Part shown: piece after piece, positions 1-10,862 of the stretch
How positions within the stretch are numbered: position 1 is the stretch's first letter
Layout of the letters: each line of letters begins with the position of its first letter
DNA from: Volvox africanus
Taxonomy: Eukaryota > Chlorophyta > Chlorophyceae > Chlamydomonadales > Volvocaceae
Direction: 5' to 3'
Assembly: GCA_030268105.1 (NCBI GenBank)
Contig: BSDZ01000003.1
Span: 3,348,001-3,412,000, forward strand
Length of the DNA stretch: 64,000 bases
Notes under the pieces: model-generated
What the model saw: only the letters and a program-made list of their open reading frames with translations
Told to the model about the DNA's origin: nothing
Database searches by the model: none
Made by a program: the position numbers and the translations under genes

Positions 1-6
1 CCGTAC

Positions 7-698
7 CTGAACAAGCTGTGCCGTAATATTAGCACGCTGAATTCCTGCCAGGGTCGCCCGCACATCTGCAAGTCCAGAGGTAGCCTTAGATGCCTGGGAA
101 AAGGAGGGGAAGGTTATGCATAAGCAGCCGCAGCATTTCGGTATTTGCCTGAAGGCCTGAACAGCTCCTTGCGCAAACCTCAAGCCCTCGTTTTTAACCA
201 TTAAGCTATGTTAAAGATCTTCTATGGAAAAAGCAGAATGTGCCGATGTATGCCACGTGCGTCAAGGTGTCTTATCTCTCCGTGAAACCCCGGTGAAACC
301 TTCCTACCACAAGCCACCCACCTACCTCCTCTTGCAGCCGTTTCAAGGAAAGTTCCGTGTTATCGATTTCGTCAAGCTTGGGATTCATCTTGCGCAGCTG
401 ATCTGTATGCTGTTTCATGCTAGCCTCAACATCCTTTAGCTGCGTGGCGAGGGACACCTCGAGGGCGCTAACACGCGCTAGGCGACCTGCCAGATCAGGG
501 CATGGCTTCGCCGCTTCATATGGACATCCACATTTGCAAAGTAGCCTTACTCTGGAAATGAAAGTGCTCCAGAGCAAGGACAACAGCAAGCACAAGAATT
601 GCGATCAAACTTCCATTAACGTCCTGAAACCAGGGTCGACGTGGAGGCTTTGATCCCATCCCTGGCATGCTGCCCCCATGGTGGTAGGATGGCAGCAT
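7..698 (-). CDS. Small membrane-anchored coiled-coil protein, 5' part (partial)
   Basis: I do not recognise the family. Three exons join in phase: 698-551, 486-326 and 93-7, with donors gtaagg, gtaggt and gtacgg and acceptors ending cag. The gene continues past the left edge. The start is the first ATG after an in-frame non-ATG stretch. The product begins with a short Pro/Gly-rich head (motif GSKPPRRPWF). One hydrophobic segment follows (SLIAILVLAVVLALEHFHF, about residues 29-47), then about 80 residues of heptad-like charged sequence (LEVSLATQLKDVEASMKQ and on) that should form a coiled coil. This suggests a single-pass membrane protein with a cytoplasmic or lumenal coiled coil. It is divergent from PAF1, with start codons 297 bp apart. 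Splicing is inferred from consensus sites and phase only. Confidence 0.6.
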
Positions 699-994
699 GG
701 CCCTTGGCCACGCACTTTGCAAGCTGCAACGTTAAGCTGATCACTTATACCTAAGGCTCCCATCAAGGGATGTATTTCATGGGAAGTTCATCACCTTTGC
801 GGCATCTCACGAACGAATTGTCGCTGGTACATTTATTTCTATCAAACGCAAGTTGCCGTATGTAATTGTACGGGATTTTTTTGCCTCAAAGCAAAATCCG
901 CCAGCCTTACCTTCACCGTTTCCGTCGTTTTTCTAACCTAAAACTAATTGAAAAATATAAAAATCCTTGCATGTAGAAACGGTAACTTAGCTTA
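699..994. promoter_or_regulatory. Shared divergent promoter region
   Basis: This AT-richer 296 bp separates the start codons of the minus-strand coiled-coil gene and PAF1. An A/T-rich stretch at about 943-971 (containing aaaatataaaaat) could act as a TATA-like element for PAF1. A cttag just before the PAF1 ATG could instead be an acceptor, in which case PAF1 would have an upstream exon. No transcription start can be placed from sequence alone. Confidence 0.35.
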
Positions 995-3448
995 ATGCTC
1001 GCCGGCTTACCAGGGCCATCGGCATATGGTGCCGCTATACCCAGCGCAGTGGGACCTTCAGGTCCGCCGCCGCCACCACCTTCTGGTCCTGGAACCGCAG
1101 GATATGGTCCAGCTAGTTACAGACCTCCTGGACAACCGCCTCCCAAACCTTCTGGGTCCTACGGGCCTCAACAGCAACAGAATGGCTTTAGGAAGCCAGA
1201 TCCAGCTCCAGGCTTTCGCTCTGTGTCCCCGGGAGGGAAGCCTGCGACCGGGCCGTCGCAGTCGCAGCATCGGCAGCAGCAGCAGCCTCATAACGCGAGC
1301 CACGCGAGCAGTAGCATAATTCCAATGGCAGTTGAGAATCGACTGCGAAGGGATACTCCGTTTCTAGCGCATATTCGGTTCAAAAACGACCTGCCGGAGA
1401 TTCCGTCGGACCCCAAAATGCTTGTATCACAAATACAGCCCGAGGTGCTGTCACGCTTTGCGCTTACTGCTATAGAGCGCCAAGCACGACGTGACCTGCT
1501 CATGCCGCCCAACATTGTTATCTCTGCCCTGGACGTACAGCGGTACCAGGTACCCGACCAACCTGGGCCTATAGATCCCGCCGATGCCGCGCTCCTGAAG
1601 GACGACTCTCGGCCGCTCACGGTTGGGGGCAGTTCGCTCGCTTCCGTCGGCGACGGGCGTCACAAGTCCTTCGCCGCCCGTACCAAGGGCATGGACGTGG
1701 ATAAATGCTCCTGGCTTATGCGCACCACCTACATCTCTAGCTCCGATAATCGTGGGGTGCAGCGTCAGGGCCTGCCGGAGAAGCAGGTTCTACAGGCGCG
1801 CGCCAAAGAACGCCGCGGTGCCAACGATGCTGATGACCGCGAGCTCAACGATGTCGCTGCACAGGCACGTGCTATTGAGGCCTCCTTCGAGGCCGCCCGT
1901 GCGCTGCCCATGCACAGCCGCAACCCGAGCCTTAAACCTGTCGAGGTGCTCCCCGTGCTGCCGGATATGGGGTCCTGGCCGGAAAAGTTGCTGCTCACAA
2001 CTTTCCACGATTCGGACCCGGCAGAGGAGCTTGTTGCAGCTGTAGGCGCTGAGTCCATTGGTGCACTGCCGGCCGCCAAGAGGTCAAAGCTGCTGGTGGG
2101 GCATTACCTGCTCAAGGGCTTCACGCACCATATTAGCAAGGCAGGCCAGGACCGGGAGCTTAAGATAATGGCGCTGCTGGTTCGCGAGGATATTGACCAG
2201 ATGTTGGCACGGACAGCGCAGCAGGCAGAGCTGCATGCGGCTGCTGCCGCGGACGGCAATGAGCAAGGGGCGGGGGTTACAGGGGGGGGCATGCAACCAG
2301 AGGATCTGGAGGGGTCGTACCAATGGATCAAAGACTACAATTATGAATACAAGCGGGACAGCGTTCACTACGCTATCCGGTTGGATAAGGGCAGTGCACG
2401 CTTCTATCGGATGCAGGTGAGCCGGGCCCGGTTATTTTATTTTTGGGGAATGACGCTGGGGTCGATGAAAATGGGCCGAGTTGGGAGTGTGGGCAAAACC
2501 GACTTGATAGCCGTCCAATTCAAAATATTATGCGGCCATCAGAGATTTAGCCATTTGTGGCACAAAAGCCAATCGAATCGTTGGCAAAACACTTAAGGTT
2601 GGACCCATTCACGACAATCAACTTCTGACTGTGGTCCTTCAACCCGTGGGCCGACTTTGTGAGCAAGTTTTCCTGGCGTTATGTAAAGTTTGTGTGATTG
2701 GGATGAGACGTGCACGGCACACGGTTTGAACTTGTTTGGGATTGCCTGGGATAACTTCTCTTCCCGCAGTTTTTCGGAAAACTTCCGGCCCGGGGATCTA
2801 TCCAAAAACAGGCCGCCGCGTGAGTTATCTGTACATTTTTTACAAATATACTCTCCGCTTTCATTGAGCCCAAAAAACACAGGAATGTGTTTGGCCGGTC
2901 GGACAGGTCATGTCAAGCATGCTCATTCAAACATACTGTAGATAGAAAACGTTACGTGGTCGTGCGAGTGATTTGGCATTGAATCGTCTTTCCTTTTTGA
3001 ACAGGACACATGACTCTATTGGGCATATGGGTCAGAGGTAGCATGTTGTGGGAAGCTTAATCGAATCTGCTAGGGCAGCTCGACCAAGGGCGAACGAAGA
3101 ATTTGGTCCTTCGCGATTACTTCTTTGAGCCAGCAAAACGATGAACTCTTTTCAGTTATCATCGCAGCTACCACCTAGCTTTCCAAATCAAATGGCGCGT
3201 TGTTTTGATCCTTCCTTCAGGGCAAGCTGGAGCTGCGTAGCTGGCGTGATGAGGAGAAATTAGCGCGTGACCGCAGCCGCAAGCGTGTCATGGGTCGGGC
3301 GGGCAGCGAGGAACCAGCCGAGGAGGACGTTGACGGGTCGGACCAGGTGCAGCGGCCGTCCAAGATCCGCGTGACAACACGAGATCTCACGGAACGGGAG
3401 CAGCAAGAGAGGGAGTCGAAGCGGAGAGAACTGATGCCTGCGGAGTGA
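995..3448 (+). CDS. PAF1: RNA polymerase II-associated factor 1 (PAF1 complex subunit)
   Basis: PAF1 is the scaffold of the PAF1 complex, which travels with elongating RNA polymerase II and supports histone H2B ubiquitination and H3 methylation in the nucleus; the plant version is ELF7/VIP2. Two exons: 995-2416 (474 codons) and 3221-3448 (75 codons plus stop), joined in phase 0 across an 804-bp intron (donor gtgagc, acceptor cttcag). Total 549 residues. Residues 1-110 are a Pro/Gly/Gln-rich tail. The conserved Paf1 domain follows: a first block (PFLAHIRFKNDLPEIPSDPK), then a PIDPADAALLKDD-like block, then CSWLMRTTYIS, matching the family's W-L-x-x-T-x-Y-I-S element. The C-terminal exon is highly charged (REQQERESKRRELMPAE), as expected. 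The start ATG at 995 is the first in frame; a cttag just upstream leaves open a further 5' exon. Confidence 0.88.
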
Positions 3449-4688
3449 TGGTCACGGTTGGCGGGTACATGGTGGTCACAACATCATCAGTGCCACGCTC
3501 TCAAACGCAGAGCCGGTAGAGAGCGCCTGATGTCCACTCCCGAGGTGGCGATAGGGGAAGTCTTCGGTCGAAAATGTCGTACGGCTTGGTGTGATGTGGT
3601 GTAGTGTTCTGACGTCAGGTGTCACGTTGGCTAAGAGTTGATTGGTGGTATAGATTTAGGGTTTGTCTGTATACAACGCAAATTGAAGCTTTATGGATAG
3701 GAGATATGGGCTGGGAGCGCAATTTAACCCTGTCATTTTATTCATGCGCAGGACCCGCTTTCGGCACCACGCTGGAACGAGATGTGTACTTCTTGGTGGA
3801 TTGTGTTTTTTGCTTCTGCGCGATTCTAATCCATGCCCTGGTTCACGACGTACAGAATGTGGAACCATAACATGCAGGGGGTAGGAAGGGTAGCATTCAG
3901 GGATGGGAAGGGAAAAGATATATGTCCCAAAATGGTATAATTTACAGTTTATTCTTTCAATGGCATAAACGATGAGCTTTATGTACGTTGTGCAGACAGG
4001 TTTGAAATAGTAACAATCGTCGTAAACCTCTACAAGTGCCATGTACTACGTGTTCGCAGGTTCAACTAGCCCTGTTTCTGCAAGCCCGGACCGCAAAGCG
4101 CAATAACTAAAACAAAAACAAAAAAGAAAGAAAAATCAAGTCAGAGAATGATGAAAGATAAGGACGGAACTTTCGCTTGGGTACGGTTAGGACATTCCCC
4201 CCGGCCGCTGAAATTCTTACTATTTTTGGCTTTCGTTTCCTCTTATGTTTGGCGTGTAAGATATCTATTAAATCAACTTGCCTTTCTTTTGTACTCGCCA
4301 TATCACAGAAACGAACAACGTAAGACGGCCTTGCGTACGACATAGATTCTGCCGGAATCACAGCCTGCAGAAACAGGTATATTCACACCTCCAGGTACTC
4401 GTAATCAAGTGCACAAAGAATTGGATGCATTCACTGTGCCCTTTATCGCCTTTTCGCGCTTGAGAGCCCTTGGTGGGAATCGGGGACAGCAACACGTGAG
4501 AGCTTTCCGGAAATAACAGTAGTAAGTTACTGCTTATACGACCCTCGTAATACGACTTTTATTCGACTGTTGTTTGCACTGCTGAATCCCGCCACCATCG
4601 CGCCGACAAGATTGCTTTTCGTGTCTCCTGTACAGCAATGTGTCATTGTTGACTACCGTGGTAGCTATCGGACGATATTATTGGAAGT
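3449..4688. other. Intergenic, no supported gene
   Basis: About 1.2 kb between the PAF1 stop and the first possible start of the HugZ-like gene. Open frames here are short, compositionally unlike the neighbouring genes and not linked by convincing splice sites. It should hold the PAF1 3' UTR and the promoter/5' UTR of the next gene. I see no RNA gene or repeat. Confidence 0.4.
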
Positions 4689-4841
4689 ATGCGGGTTTCT
4701 GCGGAGTATGTCACGTTGGACGCAAGTTGCAGCTCACTTGCGTTTCGTGCACATCCCTTCTTTCCAGGTCGGACGGGAGGTTCGCGCCAAGAGGGAGAGT
4801 CCCAGCGTCAAAGCAATAAGACCAAAGCAATCGGTCACAGT

Positions 4842-7800
4842 ATGCCACCCCAACTTCTATTTCATCGAACTGTAGGCCTCAATACCGTTCCGACAGCCTG
4901 CCTAGCCGTCCAACCGTGTCGTTTGCAGCAGGCCAGGTCTACGCGCGCCAGCCTCCGTGTTCATGTCTCCCACTCGCCCAACGCGGACGGCTCCACACCG
5001 TTGCAACCCCAGAAAGCCGGCCTCGACGGCGCCGCACCCAAGGGTCACAGTCCCGCCCGCCCAAGCGAGCTAAATATTGCTTTTGAGTCGGACAAGAAGC
5101 CTGGTGCTTCGTCTGCATCGCAGATGCCAACAAAAGTCATAATGGAGAGCCCCGTTAAGACGACAGGGCTGCACCGGGCGCCGCTGTCTGGAGGCGTCAA
5201 GACAGCCACTACACGGTGCGGGGGGGATGGGGATGCTGCAGAGGAGATGCTGGAGTAGTGCAGAGGGGTCCGCGAAGTATGGGTTATGTTTGAGGCACAG
5301 CTGCATCGTACTGTTCTGGGTATGGCTGTTGAGTGACTGCACTTTGAATAATATTGATGTTGTTGGATCTGGAATTAACAAGGCCACGAAGCTTGTCAGC
5401 GGGTCGCGAAAGGTGTAGGAGGCATATCACGTGGGCGCGTGCGTGGCTGGGTGAGTCGCCGGGTGGGCAGAGTCCAGCGCCGTGCCCAATAGGAACTCAG
5501 CAGCGAGTTGCTGCTTTGCTGCCAACTACCACATACATGGGGCGCTAAACAAGTTGTACGCCCAGGAGGAGGAGATGTGTTGAGGCTGGTGCATGTGGGT
5601 CTGACAAGGGAATATGAGTATGATTAGACCAGGGAAAGAAAGTTACAACAGTCTTCTGGCATGTATGAGGTATGTAATGCTGGAAACAGCATCAGTTGAA
5701 TCCATCATTTAATATCATGACAGGACAGCGACCCCTTACCAAGCACCTGGCTGCTAATTTGCCCAGACGTCTTGCCCAGGCTTGTTCACGTGTACATTGA
5801 CTTGGCAATTAATGATAATTGTTCTTAAGAACATAGTGCTGCCCAAGGAGGTCATCCCAAATGTGTTCTCCTAACTGCGCGAAATCTACTTCCCTGAAGA
5901 CCGCCTTCTGGATACCTGCATGGTATGCAGGTATCGTACACTTGCACCTGCACGAATCTTCTCGTTCCCTAACCCACTCAGCCGAACCTTGACCTTGGCC
6001 GTCAAATTTCCCCCACAGCTACGAGCTGCCCTCACCGCCTGTTGCCGTACGGAACCTGGTGGAGCACGCCCGTTTCGGCCACCTGTGCACCATGATGAGC
6101 GGTATGCACCATCGCAGGTGGGGAGAAACCAGGCGGGAAAAGGAGAGCCAGGGCTGGGATAGAACAAGGCGAAGTCTCAGAGTCCGAGCTCTGCACATGA
6201 AGTGGGGGAAGTCAATGTAGGGCCAGCGTAGCTATGCGGCATTGCGATGGCTGTGTGAGGGCCGGGAGGTGTAGATTATGAGTGCACGGTTGCCCTCAGC
6301 TGCCGTAAAGCTCTTGTTCCGGATTCCCGATGTTGTCTGCGCCGGCTAGACATCATGGCATTTGAGGCCTTCACACTCCCCACTCCGCGCAGTGCAGATT
6401 TGCCTTTGCCTGCCTCTATCGGCTGTGTTCGTTTTTCGCCCTGCTATTTTCGCCCCGTGCCCCGTCCCCCGTCGCCTTACCCAAACGCCTCCCCATTCGC
6501 GTTCCTCCCCGCTTTGCAAATGAACACTCCTCAGAGCCGGCTATCCTTTCGGCACGCTAGTTGACTTCGCCTCCGATGGGGCAGGGTACCCGGTGTTCTG
6601 CTTGTCGCCATTGGCAATTCATTCGCGGAACCTCATTGAGGAGCCCAGGTGGGCTCGCGGCCCGGGGCGCATCGTGCTGAGGCCCGGGAGAGTCTGCCCG
6701 TAGATTAGTAGTCGAGGGATGCTTTCCTTCTGTTGGTTCGCCTCTCTCTTCGCTGGTTATTTGCGGTTGCAGTCGATCCCGTCTCTTGGCATTCCATCTT
6801 TTCTGCTCCTCCCTCTGCTTCCCTCTGCCCTGCAAGGTGCTCTTTGGTGGTCCAGATGCCGGGCTGGACGGGACTGGCGAACGCCAGGGTAACCATCTTT
6901 GGAGACGTGTACCAGCTGCCTGCGGACCTGCAGGTAGCAGGCACGCGGCGTGCGGGGTCTAATGGGCGGACGAACAGGCGGAAATTCAGGCATGACGGTG
7001 CCCTAGAGGGGGTTTGGGGCGTAGTCCGTCGGTCACGTAGTGTTTCGAGGTCGTGTGCACCCGTCGGGAGAAGGAGCGACTGAGCTTTGATGTAATTTTG
7101 CGGCTCGTGAAATATTAACCTGCCTGGTGGGATGCGCTGGGTGGTACTATGCGTAGTGCGATTGAGGGCGAGAAATATTAGGTGAGGATATGACAGAGCA
7201 CGGATCGTTCGGTCAGGTAGGCGTTTGCGGATATGCGTTTTTTGTGTGATCATTATGACCCATACATGCTCCCATTGCGTCCGTTGTTTTTCACTGAAGG
7301 GGATGGTTGGTGGACATTCGTGCCACCGATGAATCCGCCACCGCCGCATTGATGCGTCGTTTTCGGCTTTCGATTCGCACGCCGCCCCGTGACCCCATCA
7401 GCCCTGGAAACCCCTCCTCCATGGACCGTTTGCGCATAGCGCACCTTCCAATCCCGCATCTTTTGCCCCTCCCCTACGCATCATCTCGTCGACGTCATCG
7501 TCAGGACTCAGCTCGTGAGATCTTTATTGCTAAGCACAGCAATGAGCGCAAGGAGCGCTGGGTGAGTGGTAATTTTGTGTATTTCCGAATGAACCGCATC
7601 GTGGACATCTACTTCGTGGGCGGCTTCGGCACCGTGCAGTGGATCGCCCCGGACGAGTACCTGGCGGCTACGCCCGATGAGATCGTGCTGAATAACCCCG
7701 CGCACATACTGCACGTAAGCGCGGCTGGAAAGGTGTTCTGCAGGGAAGACGAATGAGCTTGTTATTGAGTAGATAGGGTATGGACGGCTAGAGCTATTGC

Positions 7801-9020
7801 ATAGATATGATATGATAATGTATTGTATTGTATGTGTATGTACGTCGCGAGGGGCACGCGACGGTATTATGAATACCCACTCGGGAACGGATAGAGTAGA
7901 GGAGGCTCACCGCGTTTGTATGAATGCGGTGCGATCCTTTGGTGGTGGTGGGTTTGCAACGGGGGTACCAACTCGTAAGAAGGGGGAGGTTAAACGTTAG
8001 GCGAACAGGGTTAGGCGAACAGGGTTAAATACGCTGCAGACTGATGCGTTGGCTTCCTGCGTGCATCCCGACCGGAAAGAGCTCCTTGCTGGGTCTTTTG
8101 CCGCGTGTTGTTCCCCACAAGGTTTAGCTTCCCGGCCCCACCCGGCGACCGCTTCATATCTTGCAAGGCATTCAGATTTCCACGGCCCTATTCCACCACC
8201 AACAACAACACCCCCACCAACAACAACTCTCCCACACGCATCCTTCACCGGCTCTTCCTTACCACCCTGTACCACCCCGTACTTCCGGCATATACATATA
8301 TATATACTTCCGGCAGGTTCTGAACGAGCAGTTCGCGCCAGTCCTGCGCGCCAAGTTGGGTTGCGGCTCCCGCCCCCTGGACGAGCTAATGTTCATCTCC
8401 ATAGACGCATCTGGAGTGGATATCCGTGTGCGCACCGGACCAGAATTTAGCGTTGAGAGGATTGGTTTTTTGGAAAAGGTGCGCGGTAGCTTTGAGCCTA
8501 CGCTGCGACCGTTCTTGTCCTGCCTATGTCTCTTGACTTCTGTGGTGCCCGGTGCCGTGAAACCCAGTCAAGATTCCGTCCCCGCACGCGTGTAGGCGGA
8601 AATCCACGACATGTACGCGAAACTATATGCTCTGAGTGCAGGCTTGCATCCGTCGCAATAGGTTGTTTCTCATACATGAAAAGTGTCTGTACAAAAAGGG
8701 GAACCGGTGGCGGGCAGGAGCGATGAATACGAAAGGGGCAATCAGGGACTGTCGGCCCACCATCAAATGTATCAAGGCTGGTTGTTCACGGTAGATTGCG
8801 TGTGTATGAATATGGGCACTAGGAGCGCACAAAGAGGGAAGTGTCGCAAGGTAAGCACCGCAGGATGCAACCAGACCTCACCAGTTTCTGTTTCTCCTCT
8901 GAACCCTTCTGGTCTCCGCTTCACGCCAACCTTCAGGTGACCAACCTGAACCAGGTTATGATGGCGATGCGGCAGGTGGTGGCGGATGTGAGCAAAGCCT
9001 CGCCCTGTGGAGCCGAGTAA
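4842..9020 (+). CDS. Plastid-type FMN-binding split-barrel (HugZ/PPOX-like) protein
   Basis: This belongs to the pyridoxamine-5'-phosphate-oxidase-like split-barrel proteins of plastids, a group that includes HugZ-like and glutamyl-tRNA-reductase-binding-type members. The exact substrate is unknown. Seven exons join in phase: 4842-5215, 6019-6117, 6535-6648, 6837-6933, 7505-7714, 8317-8478, 8937-9020, giving 379 residues. The N-terminus (MPPQLLFHRTVGLNTVP and on; rich in Ala, Ser and Arg, poor in acidic residues) looks like a chloroplast transit peptide. Exons 2-5 carry the barrel: VRNLVEHARFGHLCTMMS, AGYPFGTLVDFASD, FCLSPLAIHSRNLIEEP, CSLVVQMPGWTGLANARVTI and DIYFVGGFGTVQWI. Exons 6-7 carry the C-terminal DUF2470-like region (RVRTGPEFSVERIGF). 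An in-frame ATG at 4689 could lengthen the N-terminus, but the transit-like start is better placed. It lies tandem with PAF1 and convergent with NUP133. Confidence 0.82.
7996..8023. repeat. 14-bp tandem duplication in an intron
   Basis: The 14-mer gttaggcgaacagg occurs twice head to tail at 7996-8009 and 8010-8023 inside the intron between exons 5 and 6 of the HugZ-like gene. It is a small replication-slippage type duplication with no visible effect on the splice sites. Confidence 0.8.
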
Positions 9021-10862
9021 TGCGCAACTTGCAGTCGCCATGGCCCCGACCTGGCGCCCGGCACACATGGGGAGTTGAAAGCCGGTTCAGTAGGTTTGGG
9101 TTATAGGGATCCCGGCTGGGGAGAAGCCCGTCGGGGGAAAGTTCGAGTGAGAAGTGCTACAGTTGCATGCGAAACTGTTATTTCAGAGCGCAAGGCAAGG
9201 CAAGTGGCATCGGCATTTGGGTTGGTGGTAATGGTGATTGCTTCGGGGCTGGGGTTTGGGGCTAAGTGTTCATAATAATGGTGATGATGAGGATGAGGAT
9301 GATGAAGAGGAGGAGGAGGGCATGGACAAAGACTAGGTGGGCACAATAGCGGTATACAGTATTATGCGAGCTTTGTGCCATCCCTGGTGCACGTGCGGGT
9401 TTGCTTAGTGAGATGTTGGGGCTCATCGCCGGCTGCTGAGGTTATGGAAGTATTTGTGACGACGTTCGATGAGTGTGTACTGCGCTTTTTATGTGTACCG
9501 CACGTTACCGCGTACGCAAAGCATGTTGTACCGATACCAAGGATGTTTCGCTGTCAATAATCAACACCATCTGTCGTTTCATGGTGTTCTTGAACTGAAG
9601 CTTGCAATGAAAACTATCAAAGATCCAAGATCCTAACATGCTGCAACTTATATAGCACTTGTGATAGACCTGACATATTTAGTGACGGTTATTGATGGAA
9701 ATCAACCGATTCTTGGTGGACCCAACTAGGTATGTCCTTCTCAGGATGAAATGTGTAGTCATAGGCTGGTGTCATGATGTGCCATGAAGAAAAGGCACTT
9801 GGTCACTTTTTTGTGTGGGAATGCAGATGGCTGTGGAAGGATACTATGAGATAGGTTGCCATCCGGTGCGTGCATGTGTGGGCGTGTGCTTAACTGTGTA
9901 TAACCACTGTGTTCAAGCAACGCAGTGAAGCAACAAGTGAATGGAGGTCATCGTTCCAATGTTAACTGTTGTTTCAGAGATGCCTGGATAACCCTTGTTG
10001 AGGGTTTGTCATTCCCTTAGCTTGAGCCTTTACGTGTCCTTTTGGATATGACTGCAGTGTTTAGTGCTGCAGTGAGGCTCGCTCTACCATGACTGCAGCA
10101 GATGGAAGTCGGATGCAGCGCTGGGGTGTACGAAGTGAACCATTGTGCACGCGAGTTGTGCCCGCAGGGACTGAAGAAGCTAACCTAGCTAATCCGTCTG
10201 TTAATCAGGACCATGAATGCATGGACATTTCGCCTGGGGCAACCCACCTATCCTTATCTTCATTTTGCAGTGAAGAGACTGAAAGATAGGAGGGAGCTAG
10301 GATAAGAATGAACAGCAAATGGCCCGTAGTTGGCTCCCTACCTGCGCAGGCTTGGGTTGTTCCGGTGTTTCTTGGAATGCTTCGGCGAACTTGGCAGTGG
10401 TTTTAGGTGTATAGGTAAATTATCGGCTGAACGCGAAACACAGGCCCATCCGTAAATCAAATGTAATTCTATCCGGTTGGGACACCTAAATATGTCTTCT
10501 TGTTGCACTCGTATCTTGACTTCCTCTTGAGAACCAGGTCCGATATCTTGGGCAATAAGCCTGTCATTACACCTTGATATCCGCGCTTCCAATCCACCAA
10601 CTGGTGCACTCGCACCTTAACACATTTAAGGGCCCCATTCATTAACGTGCCTCTCCGAAACTTTATCGTCTGTACTATGCAACAGGCCTGTCATTCCAGA
10701 CTTCTAATCCATTCGCCATGGTATCACTGCCGCCGCCTCCTGCTTCCTTCGACGGTAGAAGCTCGGACTCCCCTTCTTTCCCGCCACCGCATGATGATGA
10801 GGCACTCGATTTACACCTCATCGTCCCCAAGTGCTCACGGGGACCTTGCCCTCTTCGGAAAC
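9021..10862. other. Intergenic between two convergent genes
   Basis: About 1.8 kb separates the stop of the HugZ-like gene (+) from the stop of NUP133 (-), so it should hold both 3' UTRs. Open frames are short and give no recognisable protein. A GAT/GAG-rich low-complexity patch lies near 9278-9320. Confidence 0.4.
10811..10815 (-). terminator. TGTAA polyadenylation motif of NUP133
   Basis: On the minus strand TGTAA lies 48 nt beyond the NUP133 stop codon. TGTAA is the established polyadenylation signal of chlorophycean algae, so this is a plausible 3' end signal, although the distance is short. Confidence 0.4.
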
